Assembly: GCF_019748365.1 (NCBI RefSeq)
Contig: NZ_JAIEPN010000088.1
Location: 1 to 36,599, forward strand
Origin: Novosphingobium sp.
Lineage (GTDB): Bacteria > Pseudomonadota > Alphaproteobacteria > Sphingomonadales > Sphingomonadaceae
Direction: 5' to 3'
Length of the DNA stretch: 36,599 nucleotides
Position numbers and translations under genes: made by a program. The number at the start of each line of letters is the position of its first letter. Within the stretch, counting starts at the first letter, position 1. This document shows, in pieces, positions 8,991-19,171 of the stretch. Below the pieces are notes generated by a model. That model searched no databases. It was not told the origin of the DNA and worked only from the letters and a program-made list of their open reading frames with translations.

Positions 8991-9073
8991 TCGTCATCCC
9001 CGCGACGGCGGGGGTCCAGGGCGGCTGGCGGAGCGATTGGGGCTCTGGTTTCCCGCGTTCGCGGGAACGACGA
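8991..9073. repeat. REP-like inverted pair, tail-to-tail arrangement
   Basis: Two 29-base units, 8991-9019 and 9045-9073, in inverted orientation with 25 bases between them; about 22 of 29 positions match. Each unit begins TCGTC at the outer end, ends CCAG at the inner end, and has its own GC-rich internal palindrome (CCCCGC...GCGGGG in the left unit). The pair lies between the convergent rppH and TPR genes, where its hairpins could end transcription from both sides. The same unit occurs at 34108-34174 in the reverse arrangement. Confidence 0.75.
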
Positions 9074-9080
9074 GGGGGTT

Positions 9081-9123
9081 GAGGTGAGACGAGGGGCCGA
9101 GGTGAGACGAGGGGCCGAGGTGA
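9081..9123. repeat. 18-bp tandem repeat
   Basis: The 18-base unit GAGGTGAGACGAGGGGCC occurs twice without change (9081-9098 and 9099-9116), followed by the first 7 bases of a third copy (9117-9123) that then diverges. It is non-coding and lies between the REP-like pair and the end of the TPR gene. The copy number may vary between strains. Confidence 0.8.
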
Positions 9124-9129
9124 AGGGCC

Positions 9130-9636
9130 TCAGTTTTCCTCGACCGCTGGCTGGGGCTTCACCGCATCGGCGGAGACGACTTTCGCGATCGGGCCCTTGG
9201 CGATGACGCTGGCGAGGTCCTGTGCTTCGGGGCAATTTCGACCGCACAAGCCCTCAAGCCGCGCCAGATTGCCTTTGGCCTTTTCGAGCGCGCCTTTTTC
9301 GGCCATCGCCCCGCCTTCGCCCGAAAGCGCGGCGAGATTGTTGGGATCGCGCTCCAGCGCCTCACGATAATAGTGGATCGCCTTGCCCTGCATGCCGGCG
9401 GCGCGGGCGGCATCGCCGAGGGCGAGGAACGTCGTCGGGTTGCCGGGATCCACGGCAAGCGCGGCTTCGAAGCTGTCAGTCGCGGCTTCGATATCGCCCC
9501 GGGCCAGCTGTTCGCGTCCGGTTTCGACAAGGGCCTTGGCGCGGGGGTCGGTGGGCAACGAGACGCCGGCCGTTCCGGCGCTTCCCGTGACAGCCACGAG
9601 AAGGGACAAAGCAACCCCCAAAGCCATATAACGCAT
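9130..9636 (-). CDS. Exported tetratricopeptide-repeat protein
   Basis: 168 residues. The start at 9636 (MRYMALGVALSLLVAV) is preceded by GGGAG at a good distance and gives a clean Sec signal peptide with likely cleavage after residue 20-24; a longer reading frame would run back into the upstream methyltransferase gene. The mature part holds about three TPR-like helical pairs (roughly residues 34-66, 67-100 and 101-134), recognisable from AxGDxxxAxxxxxxALxxDPxN spacing. Two cysteines in LCGRNCPEA could form a disulfide in the periplasm. TPRs mediate protein-protein contacts; the partner is unknown. It lies 65 bases downstream of the rsmB-type gene in the same direction. Identification as an exported TPR protein is sound, the role is not known. 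Confidence 0.85.
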   Translation of the reverse strand: MRYMALGVALSLLVAVTGSAGTAGVSLPTDPRAKALVETGREQLARGDIEAATDSFEAALAVDPGNPTTFLALGDAARAAGMQGKAIHYYREALERDPNNLAALSGEGGAMAEKGALEKAKGNLARLEGLCGRNCPEAQDLASVIAKGPIAKVVSADAVKPQPAVEEN

Positions 9637-9701
9637 CAACAACTCCCAGAGCCGGCCATGCGGCGCGCGTGGTTCCCCGGCGTCCATGATCTGCTTGCCT
9701 A

Positions 9702-10883
9702 TCATAGCCGGTGGAGTGTTGCGAAGAAAAACCCGTCCGTCGAATCGTCCCAAGGGGTAAGCCTAAGGCCGGCGCCGCGCGGGGTTCCCGCTCCAACCTG
9801 TTGTTCGGCCGCGCGCCATCCGGAGTTACCGGCAAGGAAGCCCGCGACCACATCCGGTCCCTCGGCATCGAGCAGCGAACAGACGACGTAGGTCAGCCGC
9901 CCGCCGGGGCGCACCAGCGCGGCGCCGATCCGCAGCACATCGGCCTGCATCCGGGCATAGCGGGCAAGGCTTTGCGGGGTGAGCCGCCAGCGCGCTTCGG
10001 GGCCGCGACGCCAGGTGCCGGTGCCGGAGCAGGGCGCATCGATCATGACCGCATCGGCCTTGCCCTGCCAGTCGGCCAACGCTTCCATCTCGCGGCCGGG
10101 ATTGAGGAGCCGCGTTTCGACCTGCGCGCCGGCCCGGTGGGCGCGCGGACCAAGACGCGAGAGGCGCGTGCGATCGATATCGCAGGCGATGAGGTGGCCT
10201 TCGCCCTGCATCGCGGCAGCGAGCGCGAGCGTCTTGCCCCCTGCCCCGGCGCACAGATCGACGACGGCTTCGCCCGGAACAACCTCAAGCGCACTGCAGG
10301 TCAGCTGGCTGCCGGTATCCTGCACCTCGAACAGCCCTTCGGCGAAGGCCGGCCAGGTCTCGACCGGGGTGCCGCCGGGCAAGCGCAGGGCATCGCGTGC
10401 CTGCGTCGGCGTGGAGGGCACCGGAAGCGTGGCGGCAAGCCGGTCGCGCGTGGTCTTGAGGCGGTTGGCGCGCAGATCGAGCGGCGCGCGGCCCAGCAAG
10501 GCGGCGCCCCGATCACGCAGGATGCCGGAGGCAACGAGCCGCTCCTCCAGCCACGCCGGGGCGAGCCCGGGGGCCGCCACGGGTTCGTCTGCAAGGATCG
10601 GCGCAGGGCCATAGCGCGAACCATCGAACAGGGAAGCGAGCACCGGATCGTCCTTGGCGAGCGCCAGCATGGCCGCTCTGCCGGTGGCGGGAACCTCACC
10701 GCACAGGCGGATCGCATTCCACGCCAGATCGCGGATCGCGCGGCGGTCCTTTGAGCCGATGAAGCGGCGTGCCCTGAGCCATTCGGCGGCGACACGCTCG
10801 GCCGAGGCGCCTTCGCGCCGCACCGAGGCGATCACCGCGTCGAGCACTTCGATCGCCGATTGCACCCGCGCTGCGGGGGTCAT
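9702..10883 (-). CDS. RsmB-family rRNA (cytosine-C5) methyltransferase
   Basis: 393-residue SAM-dependent RNA m5C methyltransferase of the NOL1/NOP2/Sun (RsmB/Fmu) family. SAM motif I DLCAGAGGKT is at 209-218. The two family cysteines are in place: Cys295 in DAPCSGTG (motif IV, product release) and Cys345 in TYVVCSLL (motif VI, the nucleophile that attacks C6 of the target cytosine). The N-terminal 130 residues resemble the NusB-like RNA-binding part of RsmB in abbreviated form. The probable substrate is 16S rRNA (C967 for true RsmB), but alphaproteobacteria carry several paralogues, so the exact target is uncertain and no symbol is given. It lies 9 bases after guaB and is almost certainly cotranscribed with it. 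Confidence 0.9.
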   Translation of the reverse strand: MTPAARVQSAIEVLDAVIASVRREGASAERVAAEWLRARRFIGSKDRRAIRDLAWNAIRLCGEVPATGRAAMLALAKDDPVLASLFDGSRYGPAPILADEPVAAPGLAPAWLEERLVASGILRDRGAALLGRAPLDLRANRLKTTRDRLAATLPVPSTPTQARDALRLPGGTPVETWPAFAEGLFEVQDTGSQLTCSALEVVPGEAVVDLCAGAGGKTLALAAAMQGEGHLIACDIDRTRLSRLGPRAHRAGAQVETRLLNPGREMEALADWQGKADAVMIDAPCSGTGTWRRGPEARWRLTPQSLARYARMQADVLRIGAALVRPGGRLTYVVCSLLDAEGPDVVAGFLAGNSGWRAAEQQVGAGTPRGAGLRLTPWDDSTDGFFFATLHRL

Positions 10884-10892
10884 GAAATGGGC

Positions 10893-12368
<1,476 letters not shown>

Positions 12369-12416
12369 TTAGGGGAGAATCGTGGCGGCCCATGTAATCA
12401 AGCCGGGCGGTTTAGG

Positions 12417-13988
12417 CTAGGGCTTTGCACCTGCGGCCGGCCACGCCTTTGCATCGGCAAAAAAGCGCACCAGTTCGGTCTGGATGAGCACATCGTCGAT
12501 CATGCCGCCATAGATCACGCGCGAGGCTTCATCGGCGGGGCGGTGGTAGATATTGTCCATGAAGACCTCAAGCCGCGCCGGGTCCGAATAGCTCGTGCTG
12601 ACCATGACCGAGGGGACATCGTGCTGCATCAGCGCCCAACTGTCCTGCCGCCGGGCAAAGGCATTGGCGCCGTCGCCCGTTGCAAGCTTGCGCTTCATCG
12701 TCTTGAGCACTTTGGCGATGCCCGGATCGAGCCGGGTCATGCCCTGCCCCACCACGCTGACCGGCAGCCCCGCCGGGACCAGTCCGGTGCTGTCGACATT
12801 GAACGCGGCCACCACATTGCCGAGCGGCAGCGGCGGGTTCTCGGCAAAGGCCTGCGCGCCGAGCAGGCCGAGCTCCTCGCCGGTCGTGGCGAGAAGATAG
12901 ACGTCGCGGTCGAGCGGCTTGCCTGCGGAAAGCTGGCGCGCGACTTCGGTGATGACAGCCAGCCCCGAGGCATTGTCCACCGCGCCCGGGCAGATCAGCT
13001 TTTCGGCCGGCGGCGCGGCGCATTTGCCGAAGTGGTCCCAGTGCGCCATCAGCACGATCGCGCCGCTGCCGGGACGGCGGCCTTCCAGCTTGCCGATCAG
13101 GTTGTGCGTCTTGATCCGCGTCTCGCGGTTGGTCGCCTCGAAAGATCCGGTGATGCCCAGGGGCCTCGCGATAAACCCCGGTGCCGCGCCGACCGCCTGC
13201 AGCGCAGCAAGACCGGGCGCGCCCGAGGCGGCAAGAACCTGACTTGCGGTATCGGCCGAGAGGAACACCTCGATATCGCCGCCAAGCCGCTCGCCGGAAA
13301 GCGCATAGCCGGCCCGGCGGCGCCGGGCCATGACGTCCTCAAGCGTGCGTTCGCCATCAAGAACGGTGAGGACCGCTGCCGCGCCGTTCTCCAGCAGCTT
13401 GCCGGCGCGGTCCACCGTTCGGGCGGCCGGGCCGCCGGGGCCGGGCTTGACCGGCTCGGGCGGCGGCGCTTCGCTATCCAGGATCACCGCGACGCGCCCG
13501 GCCAGTTCGGTCCGCGCCCCTTCCCCGCCGGTGTTCTTGCCGACATAGACGAGCGGCGCGTTCTCGATCAGGCTGCGCAGGCCCGACGTGACGACGAAGT
13601 ACCCGCTCTCGGGCACCGCAACCCGCCGCTTGCCGTGCATGAACTGCGCGCGCGAGCCCTGCGGTACGCGCTCCACCAGCTCGACAGGGGCAAACCAGGC
13701 ATTGCCCGGATCATTCGTACCGGATTCAAGGCCGATATCGAACCACTGGCGCGCGAGGTAGCGAAGGGTCAGCGTCTCCCCCGGGGTGCCCGGTTCGCGG
13801 CCACCATATTCGTCGCTGGAAAGCGTGACGACATGCTGGCGAAGCTGCGCCTCGATCTGCATGAGCTGCCGCTTGGTGGGGGCGGCGGCACTGCACGCGA
13901 TGGGCACGAGGGCAAGTGCGGCAAGGCAAATCCCCGCCAATCGCCTGCGCTGCCGAAGCCGGATATCGGTCGGGGTAGAGGTGATCAT
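12417..13988 (-). CDS. Exported M28-family zinc metallopeptidase
   Basis: 523 residues from ATG 13988; an in-frame GTG at 14006 would add six. The N-terminus is basic and then hydrophobic (LAGICLAALALVPIAC), a Sec signal peptide. The cysteine after it lacks a clean lipobox, so lipoprotein status is doubtful. A protease-associated (PA-like) insert covers about residues 150-250. The M28 metal site is complete: His316 in AHWDHFG, Asp338 in GAVDNASG, Glu371-Glu372 in TTGEELG, Asp399 in NVDSTG, and a late histidine in YHRPADE. Members are aminopeptidases or glutamate carboxypeptidases working outside the cytoplasm, here probably in the periplasm on peptides. It lies upstream of guaB on the same strand and diverges from the YpfJ-type metallopeptidase gene. 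Confidence 0.9.
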   Translation of the reverse strand: MITSTPTDIRLRQRRRLAGICLAALALVPIACSAAAPTKRQLMQIEAQLRQHVVTLSSDEYGGREPGTPGETLTLRYLARQWFDIGLESGTNDPGNAWFAPVELVERVPQGSRAQFMHGKRRVAVPESGYFVVTSGLRSLIENAPLVYVGKNTGGEGARTELAGRVAVILDSEAPPPEPVKPGPGGPAARTVDRAGKLLENGAAAVLTVLDGERTLEDVMARRRRAGYALSGERLGGDIEVFLSADTASQVLAASGAPGLAALQAVGAAPGFIARPLGITGSFEATNRETRIKTHNLIGKLEGRRPGSGAIVLMAHWDHFGKCAAPPAEKLICPGAVDNASGLAVITEVARQLSAGKPLDRDVYLLATTGEELGLLGAQAFAENPPLPLGNVVAAFNVDSTGLVPAGLPVSVVGQGMTRLDPGIAKVLKTMKRKLATGDGANAFARRQDSWALMQHDVPSVMVSTSYSDPARLEVFMDNIYHRPADEASRVIYGGMIDDVLIQTELVRFFADAKAWPAAGAKP

Positions 13989-14169
13989 GGCAAGCGGTTC
14001 ACCCACAACGACTCATCGATATCCCCGAACGTCCTAACGTGGCTTCACTTGCTGGCAAAAGCGGTGGACCTGCGCAAGTTCCCTCTGCCGACAGGGCAAT
14101 CGGACGCTTCCCTCTTGCGGGTCGGGCCGGGTTGTGGGCAATCCGTTGCGGGAAGCAGGAGGGCAGACA

Positions 14170-15051
14170 ATGCGGCTCGATGATTTCGACAATTCGATCG
14201 AGGTCGAGGACCAGCGCGGCGGTGGCGGCGGGTTTGGTGGCCCTGGCGGCAAGATCGGCTGCGGCAGCCTGATCATCGCGCTGGTGGGTGCGCTCGTCTT
14301 CGGGATCAACCCGCTGCAGACGCTGGGCGCCTTGCAGAACCTGCAAGGGTCCGCGCCGCCGCAGGCCCTGCCCGGCAGGCCGGGAAGCCTTGCCGAGAGT
14401 TGCTCCGTGAATACCTTCAGCCGCGAGAGCTGCAATGCGCTCGCCTCGCTCAACAAGACGTGGAGCCCGCTGTTCGCCAAGGCGGGGATCGAGTTCAGCG
14501 CACCCAAGCTGGTGTTCTATTCGCGTGAGGGGCAATCGGGCTGCGGCGAGGCGCAGAGCGCGATGGGGCCGTTCTATTGCCCAGCAGATCAGGGCATCTA
14601 CATCGACACCGATTTCTACACCGAGATGGACAAGCAGCTCGGTGCGGGCGGCGATTTCGCGCGGGCCTATGTGATGGCGCACGAATATGGCCACCATGTG
14701 CAGAACCTTGTCGGCACATCACAGCAGGTGAGCGAGGCGCAGCGGCGCAATCCGCCGATGGCCAACCGGCTGTCGGTCAGGCTCGAGCTGCAGGCCGATT
14801 GCTATGCCGGTGTCTGGGCCGCGCGCAACAAGGACCGGATCGATCCCGGCGATATCGAGGAAGGCCTGCGCGCGGCGCACCAGATCGGCGATGACGCGCT
14901 GATGGCTTCGGCCGGGCGCACGCCGGTGGAAGCAGGCTTTACTCACGGCAGCAGCGCCCAGCGCATGGCCTGGCTGCGCAAGGGGCTCGAAACCGGAAAC
15001 GAGGATGCCTGCGACACGTTCAGCGCAGGGACATCGCAGGGAACCCAATGA
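14170..15051 (+). CDS. YpfJ-family neutral zinc metallopeptidase, membrane anchored
   Basis: 293 residues, matching the KPN_02809/YpfJ family. The start ATG 14170 follows the ribosome site AGGAGGG. The N-terminus MRLDDFDNSxxVEDxRG, then a Gly-rich stretch and one transmembrane helix (about 31-48), is the family layout, placing the catalytic part in the periplasm. The zinc motif HEYGH is at 171-175, and a downstream ELQADCYAGVWA supplies the third ligand region. Several cysteines (for example SGCGE and FYCP) suggest disulfides. The family is widespread but its physiological substrate is not established. It diverges from the M28 peptidase gene, so two metallopeptidases share one promoter region of about 180 bases. 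The next gene follows after 37 bases. Confidence 0.9.
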   Translation: MRLDDFDNSIEVEDQRGGGGGFGGPGGKIGCGSLIIALVGALVFGINPLQTLGALQNLQGSAPPQALPGRPGSLAESCSVNTFSRESCNALASLNKTWSPLFAKAGIEFSAPKLVFYSREGQSGCGEAQSAMGPFYCPADQGIYIDTDFYTEMDKQLGAGGDFARAYVMAHEYGHHVQNLVGTSQQVSEAQRRNPPMANRLSVRLELQADCYAGVWAARNKDRIDPGDIEEGLRAAHQIGDDALMASAGRTPVEAGFTHGSSAQRMAWLRKGLETGNEDACDTFSAGTSQGTQ

Positions 15052-15088
15052 GGCGGCAGCCAATATGCTGGCAAAGCGGGAACACATC

Positions 15089-15697
15089 ATGAAACACAGC
15101 CATCTAGCCATCGCCTTCCTGTTCGGCGTGGCAGGCACGGGAGCCTCCGCGCAGACGGTGGTCGCACCCTCGAACGTGACGGCGGAAGATGTCGTGGCGA
15201 CGCCGCTTGAAAATCTCAACATCAAGAAGGACGAGATTCCGCCGATCCTCGTTGCCGCCCGCGAGGATACCTATGGCGTTTCCGGCATGCGCACCTGCCG
15301 CGCGATCGGGGCGGAAGTCTCGCGGCTTGACGCCGTGCTCGGGCCGGACATCGACGTGATGACCGACAAGACGCGCGGCGAGAAGCGCGGCAATGCCATG
15401 GGCCAGGTGGCCAAATCGGTGATCAACAGCTTCATCCCGTTCGGCGGGGTCCTGCGCGAAGTGACGGGCGCGGCCGGCCGCGAGCGGCAGTGGCAGGTGG
15501 CGCTCTATGCCGGGGCGAGCCGCCGCGCGTTCCTCAAGGGCTACGGGCAGGCGCGCGGTTGTCGCTATCCGGCCCGCGCGGCAACGGCAGCGCAGATCGC
15601 CGCGCTGCAGGCGGGAGCGGCGACGGAGACAGCCGCGCCGGCACCCGAGACCAAGGCCAAGCCTGCGAAGCGCGCGAAGGCCCGCCGCCGCCGCTGA
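15089..15697 (+). CDS. Exported protein of unknown function with basic C-terminal tail
   Basis: 202 residues, family not recognised. The start at 15089 (MKHSHLAIAFLFGVAG) gives a signal peptide with a probable AxA-type cut before QTVVAP at about residue 22. The mature domain contains two cysteines (in MRTCRAIG and ARGCRYPA), a region that may be hydrophobic (SVINSFIPFGGVLREVTGA) and the stretch YAGASRRAFLKGYGQARG. The last 35 or so residues are Ala/Pro/Lys/Arg-rich and end in consecutive arginines, a disordered basic tail. It follows the metallopeptidase gene in the same direction and converges, with 3 bases between stops, on the next small exported protein. Similar secreted orphans are common in sphingomonads; no function is proposed. 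Confidence 0.75.
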   Translation: MKHSHLAIAFLFGVAGTGASAQTVVAPSNVTAEDVVATPLENLNIKKDEIPPILVAAREDTYGVSGMRTCRAIGAEVSRLDAVLGPDIDVMTDKTRGEKRGNAMGQVAKSVINSFIPFGGVLREVTGAAGRERQWQVALYAGASRRAFLKGYGQARGCRYPARAATAAQIAALQAGAATETAAPAPETKAKPAKRAKARRRR

Positions 15698-15700
15698 CGA

Positions 15701-16045
15701 TCAGTCGCGCGCTTGCGACAAGGCATGCACCACGTCGCGTTCGGCCTTGTCGAGCGCGGCGAGCGCCTGCGCGCGGGCCTTTGCGGGCATGTCCTTTTCG
15801 CTGAGGACCTCCTTGCGTGCCTCGGCAATTTCCTTCTGCGCTTCGGCCATGCTGGCGCGGGCTTCCGCCATGCTTTCGGCCACTTCCCGGTCGATCTCGG
15901 CACGGTCGACATAAGGCGCTTCGGGAGGAGCGGGCGGCGCAGGCGGGCTCACGGAGCTTTCGGCAGAGGTTTGAGCAGCGGCCATGCTGCCCATGGCCAG
16001 CAGCGCGGCGCCTGCTGTCAGCATGGTCCATTTGTGAAGAGGCAT
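15701..16045 (-). CDS. Small exported helical protein of unknown function
   Basis: 114 residues. The start ATG 16045 has AAAGGA upstream and opens a clear signal peptide (MPLHKWTMLTAGAALLAMGSMAAAQ). After a Pro-rich linker (PPAPPAPPEAP) the remainder is almost entirely Ala/Glu/Lys/Arg/Met with a regular repeat (EARASMAEAQKEIAEARKEV), so a long helix or coiled coil in the periplasm is expected. No enzymatic motif is present. It is convergent with the preceding gene and has a 466-base non-coding region upstream that should hold its promoter. The function is not recognised; a structural or chaperone-like periplasmic role is only a guess. Confidence 0.75.
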   Translation of the reverse strand: MPLHKWTMLTAGAALLAMGSMAAAQTSAESSVSPPAPPAPPEAPYVDRAEIDREVAESMAEARASMAEAQKEIAEARKEVLSEKDMPAKARAQALAALDKAERDVVHALSQARD

Positions 16046-16511
16046 CGGGCAAGTCCTTTCCGGTTCGGTGATCGGGCAGACCTGCCCTGCCTGCTTGCTG
16101 ACCGGCGATCACCGTCGTTTCGGCGAATGGCTGACAGGATGCCGATCAACGACAGGTAGGACATCCCGCCGAAGATGAGCGCCGATGGAACAATCGGGAC
16201 ATTTCAGGGTTACACAAGTTACACTGGTGTCGCCCTGAATCTCAGAGATAAAGGTATTGGTTCTAAACGGTTTTACACGCGCAGGGTGACACGCGAACAC
16301 GTTTGGGTGAGCATGCGTTATCGCACGGGACAGACAGTTTCAAAGAGCGCGGGAGGCAGCGTGCATCCCGGCCCGGACTTTAGCGGAAAGTCGCGCTGTA
16401 GGAAAAATGCGGCGCGCTGCGCTTGCGGAGGCCGTCCGCTTCGATGCGCGGAGAAAGAAGCCCAGGCCCGTGTCAAGCACGGGCCGACGAGCATTGTGGT
16501 GGAGTTCTGAA
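16046..16511. other. Non-coding stretch with TTACAC repeats
   Basis: This is the largest gap without a gene in the window. Short open frames exist on both strands, but none has a credible start, composition or family motif. The region is visibly less GC-rich than the genes around it. At about 16210-16226 the plus strand carries two close direct copies of GTTACAC, and TTACAC recurs in TTTTACACG near 16271-16279. These could be operator half-sites for the minus-strand small exported gene, whose promoter should lie here. The right end holds a hairpin behind the cupin gene. Confidence 0.5.
16465..16485 (-). terminator. Hairpin after the sdh-cupin operon
   Basis: Perfect 8-bp stem GGCCCGTG / CACGGGCC with a 5-base loop, 26 bases beyond the cupin stop. 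On the minus strand it is followed within a few bases by a pyrimidine-rich CTTCTTTCT. This is a plausible end of the sdhCDA-cupin transcript, although it could equally be a dispersed repeat. Confidence 0.5.
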
Positions 16512-16910
16512 CTAGCCCTTGGATTCGACGATCAGATAGACGCCGGTGGTCTTGCCGATGTTCACACCCTCGTGCCAGGCGATCCCGTCGCTCCACCAGC
16601 TGTCACCCGCCTTGAGCTCGCGCACAACCGTGCCGCTTGCAGTCGTGATGCGCATGGTCGAGCCTTCAAGGATATAGCCCCAGTGCGGCGCGTGGTAATG
16701 CCGCTCATGCCCCCAGCCCGGCGGAAAGGTGCAGCGCAGGACGCGCATCTGTGCATTGTCCTTGAGCAGTTCGCAGACGTGCTGGCCTTTCCAGCCTGCC
16801 TGCAGGGGATCGGGCAAAGCCGTGTTTTCAGGCGCCGCAACGGCAATGGCCGGGCCTGCCGCAAGGGCAAACCCGGCCATCAACAGCTTCCATCCGCGGA
16901 GCGCGGGCAT
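16512..16910 (-). CDS. Exported cupin-domain protein coupled to sdhA
   Basis: 132 residues with an N-terminal signal peptide (MPALRGWKLLMAGFALAAGP...AVAA, cut near residue 26). The remaining ~105 residues form a single cupin fold. Cupin motif 1 is seen as GHERHYHAPHWGYILEG, with the usual metal-binding histidines and an EG turn; motif 2 is around GDSWWSDGIAWHEG. It probably binds a metal in the periplasm. The start codon lies only 2 bases after the sdhA stop, so translation is likely coupled and it is the last gene of the sdh operon. Its position there is unusual because sdhB is expected next. Family knowledge does not link exported cupins to complex II; any such role is inference. Confidence 0.85.
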   Translation of the reverse strand: MPALRGWKLLMAGFALAAGPAIAVAAPENTALPDPLQAGWKGQHVCELLKDNAQMRVLRCTFPPGWGHERHYHAPHWGYILEGSTMRITTASGTVVRELKAGDSWWSDGIAWHEGVNIGKTTGVYLIVESKG

Positions 16911-16912
16911 GA

Positions 16913-18739
16913 TCAGTACACGCGCTTCTTGGGCTTGATGTACTCGACGTCGTCGGTGAGCGTGTATTCATGGACCGGGCGGTAATCGAGCTTCACGCCG
17001 CCGCCCTTGCCGCCCCAGCCATCGAACCAGCTGACGGTGTGCTTCATCCACTCGCCATCGTTACGATCGGGGAAATCCTCGTGCGCATGGGCGCCGCGGC
17101 TTTCCTTGCGGTTCGAGGCCGAATGCATCGTGACCGAGGCTTGCGCGATCAGGTTGTCGAGCTCGAGCGTTTCGATCAGGTCCGAGTTCCAGATCAGCGA
17201 GCGGTCCGAGACCTTGATATCGGCCATGCGCTCGTACGTCGCCGCCAGCTTGGTCTTGCCTTCGCTCATCAGTTCGTCGGTGCGGAACACCGCGGCGTGG
17301 GCAGACATCGTGCGCTGCATCTCGATCCGCACTTGCGCCGTCGGCGAGCCGCCATTGGCGTGGCGGAACGTGTCGATGCGGGTGAGTGCCATGTCGGCGC
17401 TGTCCTTCGGCAGGGCCTTGTGCGACGAGCCGGGCTTGATGATCTCCTTGAGGCGGAGACCCGTGGCGCGGCCGAACACGACAAGGTCGATCAGCGAGTT
17501 GGAGCCGAGGCGGTTCGCGCCGTGGACTGAAACGCAGGCCGCCTCGCCCACCGCGAAGAGGCCAGGGACGACGGTTTCCGGATTGCCGTCCGGGCCGATC
17601 GTCACGACTTCGCCGTGGTAGTTACAGGGGATGCCGCCCATGTTGTAGTGCACGGTCGGCACCACGGGGAGCGGCTGGCGGGTGAGATCGACGCCCGCGA
17701 AGATCTTGCCGCTTTCGGTGATACCCGGCAGGCGTTCGGCCAGCACCTTCGCATCGATGTGATCGAGGTGGAGGAAGATGTGGTCCTTGTGCGGGCCGAC
17801 GCCGCGGCCTTCGCGGATTTCGAGCGCCATCGAGCGGCTGACGACGTCGCGGCTGGCGAGGTCCTTCGCGGAAGGCGCATAGCGCTCCATGAAGCGCTCG
17901 CCTTCGGAGTTGGTGAGGTAGCCACCTTCGCCGCGCGCGCCTTCGGTGATGAGCACGCCCGCGCCGTAGATGCCGGTAGGGTGGAACTGAACGAATTCCA
18001 TGTCTTGCAGCGGGAGCCCTGCGCGCAGCACCATGCCGCCGCCATCACCCGTGCAGGTGTGGGCCGAAGTCGCGGTGAAGTAGCAGCGGCCATAGCCGCC
18101 GGTCGCCAGCACCACCGCGTGGCTGCGGAAGCGGTGGATCGAGCCGTCGTCCATGCACATGGCGATCACGCCGCGGCATTCGGGCACGCCGTTCGCGCCG
18201 GGCTCCATGATCAGGTCGATCGCGAAGTATTCGATGAAGAAGTCCGCGTCGTACTTCAGGCTCTGCTGATAGAGCGCGTGGAGCATGGCGTGGCCGGTGC
18301 GGTCCGCTGCCGCGCACGTGCGCTGGACCGGCGGGCCTTCGCCCATGTTCTGCATGTGGCCGCCGAACGGGCGCTGGTAGATCGTGCCTTCGGCGTTGCG
18401 GCTGAAGGGGACGCCAGCATGCTCCAGTTCATAGACCGCGGCCGGGGCTTCACGCACCATGTATTCGATCGCGTCCTGATCGCCGAGCCAGTCGGAACCC
18501 TTGACGGTATCGTACATGTGCCAGGTCCAATGGTCCGGGCTGTTGTTGCCCAGGCTGGCGGCGATGCCGCCTTGCGCGGCAACGGTGTGCGAGCGGGTCG
18601 GGAAGACCTTGGTGATGCAGGCGGTGCGAAGGCCCGCCTGAGCCGAACCCATCGTGGCGCGCAGGCCCGAACCGCCGGCGCCGACGACGACGGTATCGTA
18701 GGTATGGTCGATGATCTTGTAGGCAGAATTGGAAGCCAT
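16913..18739 (-). CDS. sdhA: Succinate dehydrogenase flavoprotein subunit
   Basis: Catalytic subunit of complex II, oxidising succinate to fumarate at a covalent FAD on the cytoplasmic face of the inner membrane. At 608 residues it has normal length. The FAD Rossmann motif GAGGSG is at 20-25; the histidine that carries the covalent flavin is His51 in SHTVAAQGG. The active-site block [22 protein letters not shown] and the C-terminal TVSWFDGWG...RPVHEYTL...[10 protein letters not shown] are classic SdhA. It follows sdhD after 3 bases and overlaps no gene. The iron-sulfur subunit sdhB, normally next, is absent; a cupin gene occupies that place. Confidence 0.97.
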   Translation of the reverse strand: MASNSAYKIIDHTYDTVVVGAGGSGLRATMGSAQAGLRTACITKVFPTRSHTVAAQGGIAASLGNNSPDHWTWHMYDTVKGSDWLGDQDAIEYMVREAPAAVYELEHAGVPFSRNAEGTIYQRPFGGHMQNMGEGPPVQRTCAAADRTGHAMLHALYQQSLKYDADFFIEYFAIDLIMEPGANGVPECRGVIAMCMDDGSIHRFRSHAVVLATGGYGRCYFTATSAHTCTGDGGGMVLRAGLPLQDMEFVQFHPTGIYGAGVLITEGARGEGGYLTNSEGERFMERYAPSAKDLASRDVVSRSMALEIREGRGVGPHKDHIFLHLDHIDAKVLAERLPGITESGKIFAGVDLTRQPLPVVPTVHYNMGGIPCNYHGEVVTIGPDGNPETVVPGLFAVGEAACVSVHGANRLGSNSLIDLVVFGRATGLRLKEIIKPGSSHKALPKDSADMALTRIDTFRHANGGSPTAQVRIEMQRTMSAHAAVFRTDELMSEGKTKLAATYERMADIKVSDRSLIWNSDLIETLELDNLIAQASVTMHSASNRKESRGAHAHEDFPDRNDGEWMKHTVSWFDGWGGKGGGVKLDYRPVHEYTLTDDVEYIKPKKRVY

Positions 18740-18742
18740 GGC

Positions 18743-19126
18743 TCAGGCGCCCCCGAGAGCGATGCGCACGACCGAGACAATGCCGAAGGCAGCGCCCGCG
18801 AACGGCACGAAATTGACGAACAGCCAGGCGGCAATCTTGCCGCCATCATCGTGGACATAGTCTTCCAGCATGACCTGGATGCCGAGGCGCGCATGCTGGA
18901 AGGTGTTGATCATGATGAGGATCAGCGCGGTGGCGGGCAGCGGCTTGGCCGCCCAGGCATGGACCGTCGCGTAGTCATGCGAGGGCATGAGCGCGAGGCT
19001 GACCATCAGGAACGGGATCAGCACGAGATTGCCGACAGCGGTCAGGCGCGACGACAGGAAATGGTGCGTGCCGTGGTGGCTGGAGCCGAGACCGCGCACG
19101 CGGCCGATGGAAGTACCGTTACCCAT
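18743..19126 (-). CDS. sdhD: Succinate dehydrogenase membrane anchor subunit
   Basis: 127-residue integral membrane subunit of complex II with three predicted transmembrane helices (about 29-47, 60-78 and 96-120). The heme ligand His78 in NTFQHARLG and the ubiquinone-site pair Asp89-Tyr90 in LEDYVHD correspond to the E. coli residues His71, Asp82 and Tyr83. The start ATG 19126 is preceded by AAGGA. It lies between sdhC (45-base gap) and sdhA (3-base gap), in the usual order. Confidence 0.93.
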   Translation of the reverse strand: MGNGTSIGRVRGLGSSHHGTHHFLSSRLTAVGNLVLIPFLMVSLALMPSHDYATVHAWAAKPLPATALILIMINTFQHARLGIQVMLEDYVHDDGGKIAAWLFVNFVPFAGAAFGIVSVVRIALGGA

Positions 19127-19171
19127 GAAATGTCCTTGAAAAGGGTATGGATCGCAGGATCGGTGAAGGGA

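Noticed and set aside
16109..16300. A 63-codon minus-strand frame in the same stretch
   Set aside because: It starts with GTG, has no ribosome site, and its translation resembles nothing known.
16175..16510. A 111-codon plus-strand frame in the non-coding stretch
   Set aside because: No family motif, uneven composition, no ribosome site and it includes the terminator-like hairpin of the opposite strand.
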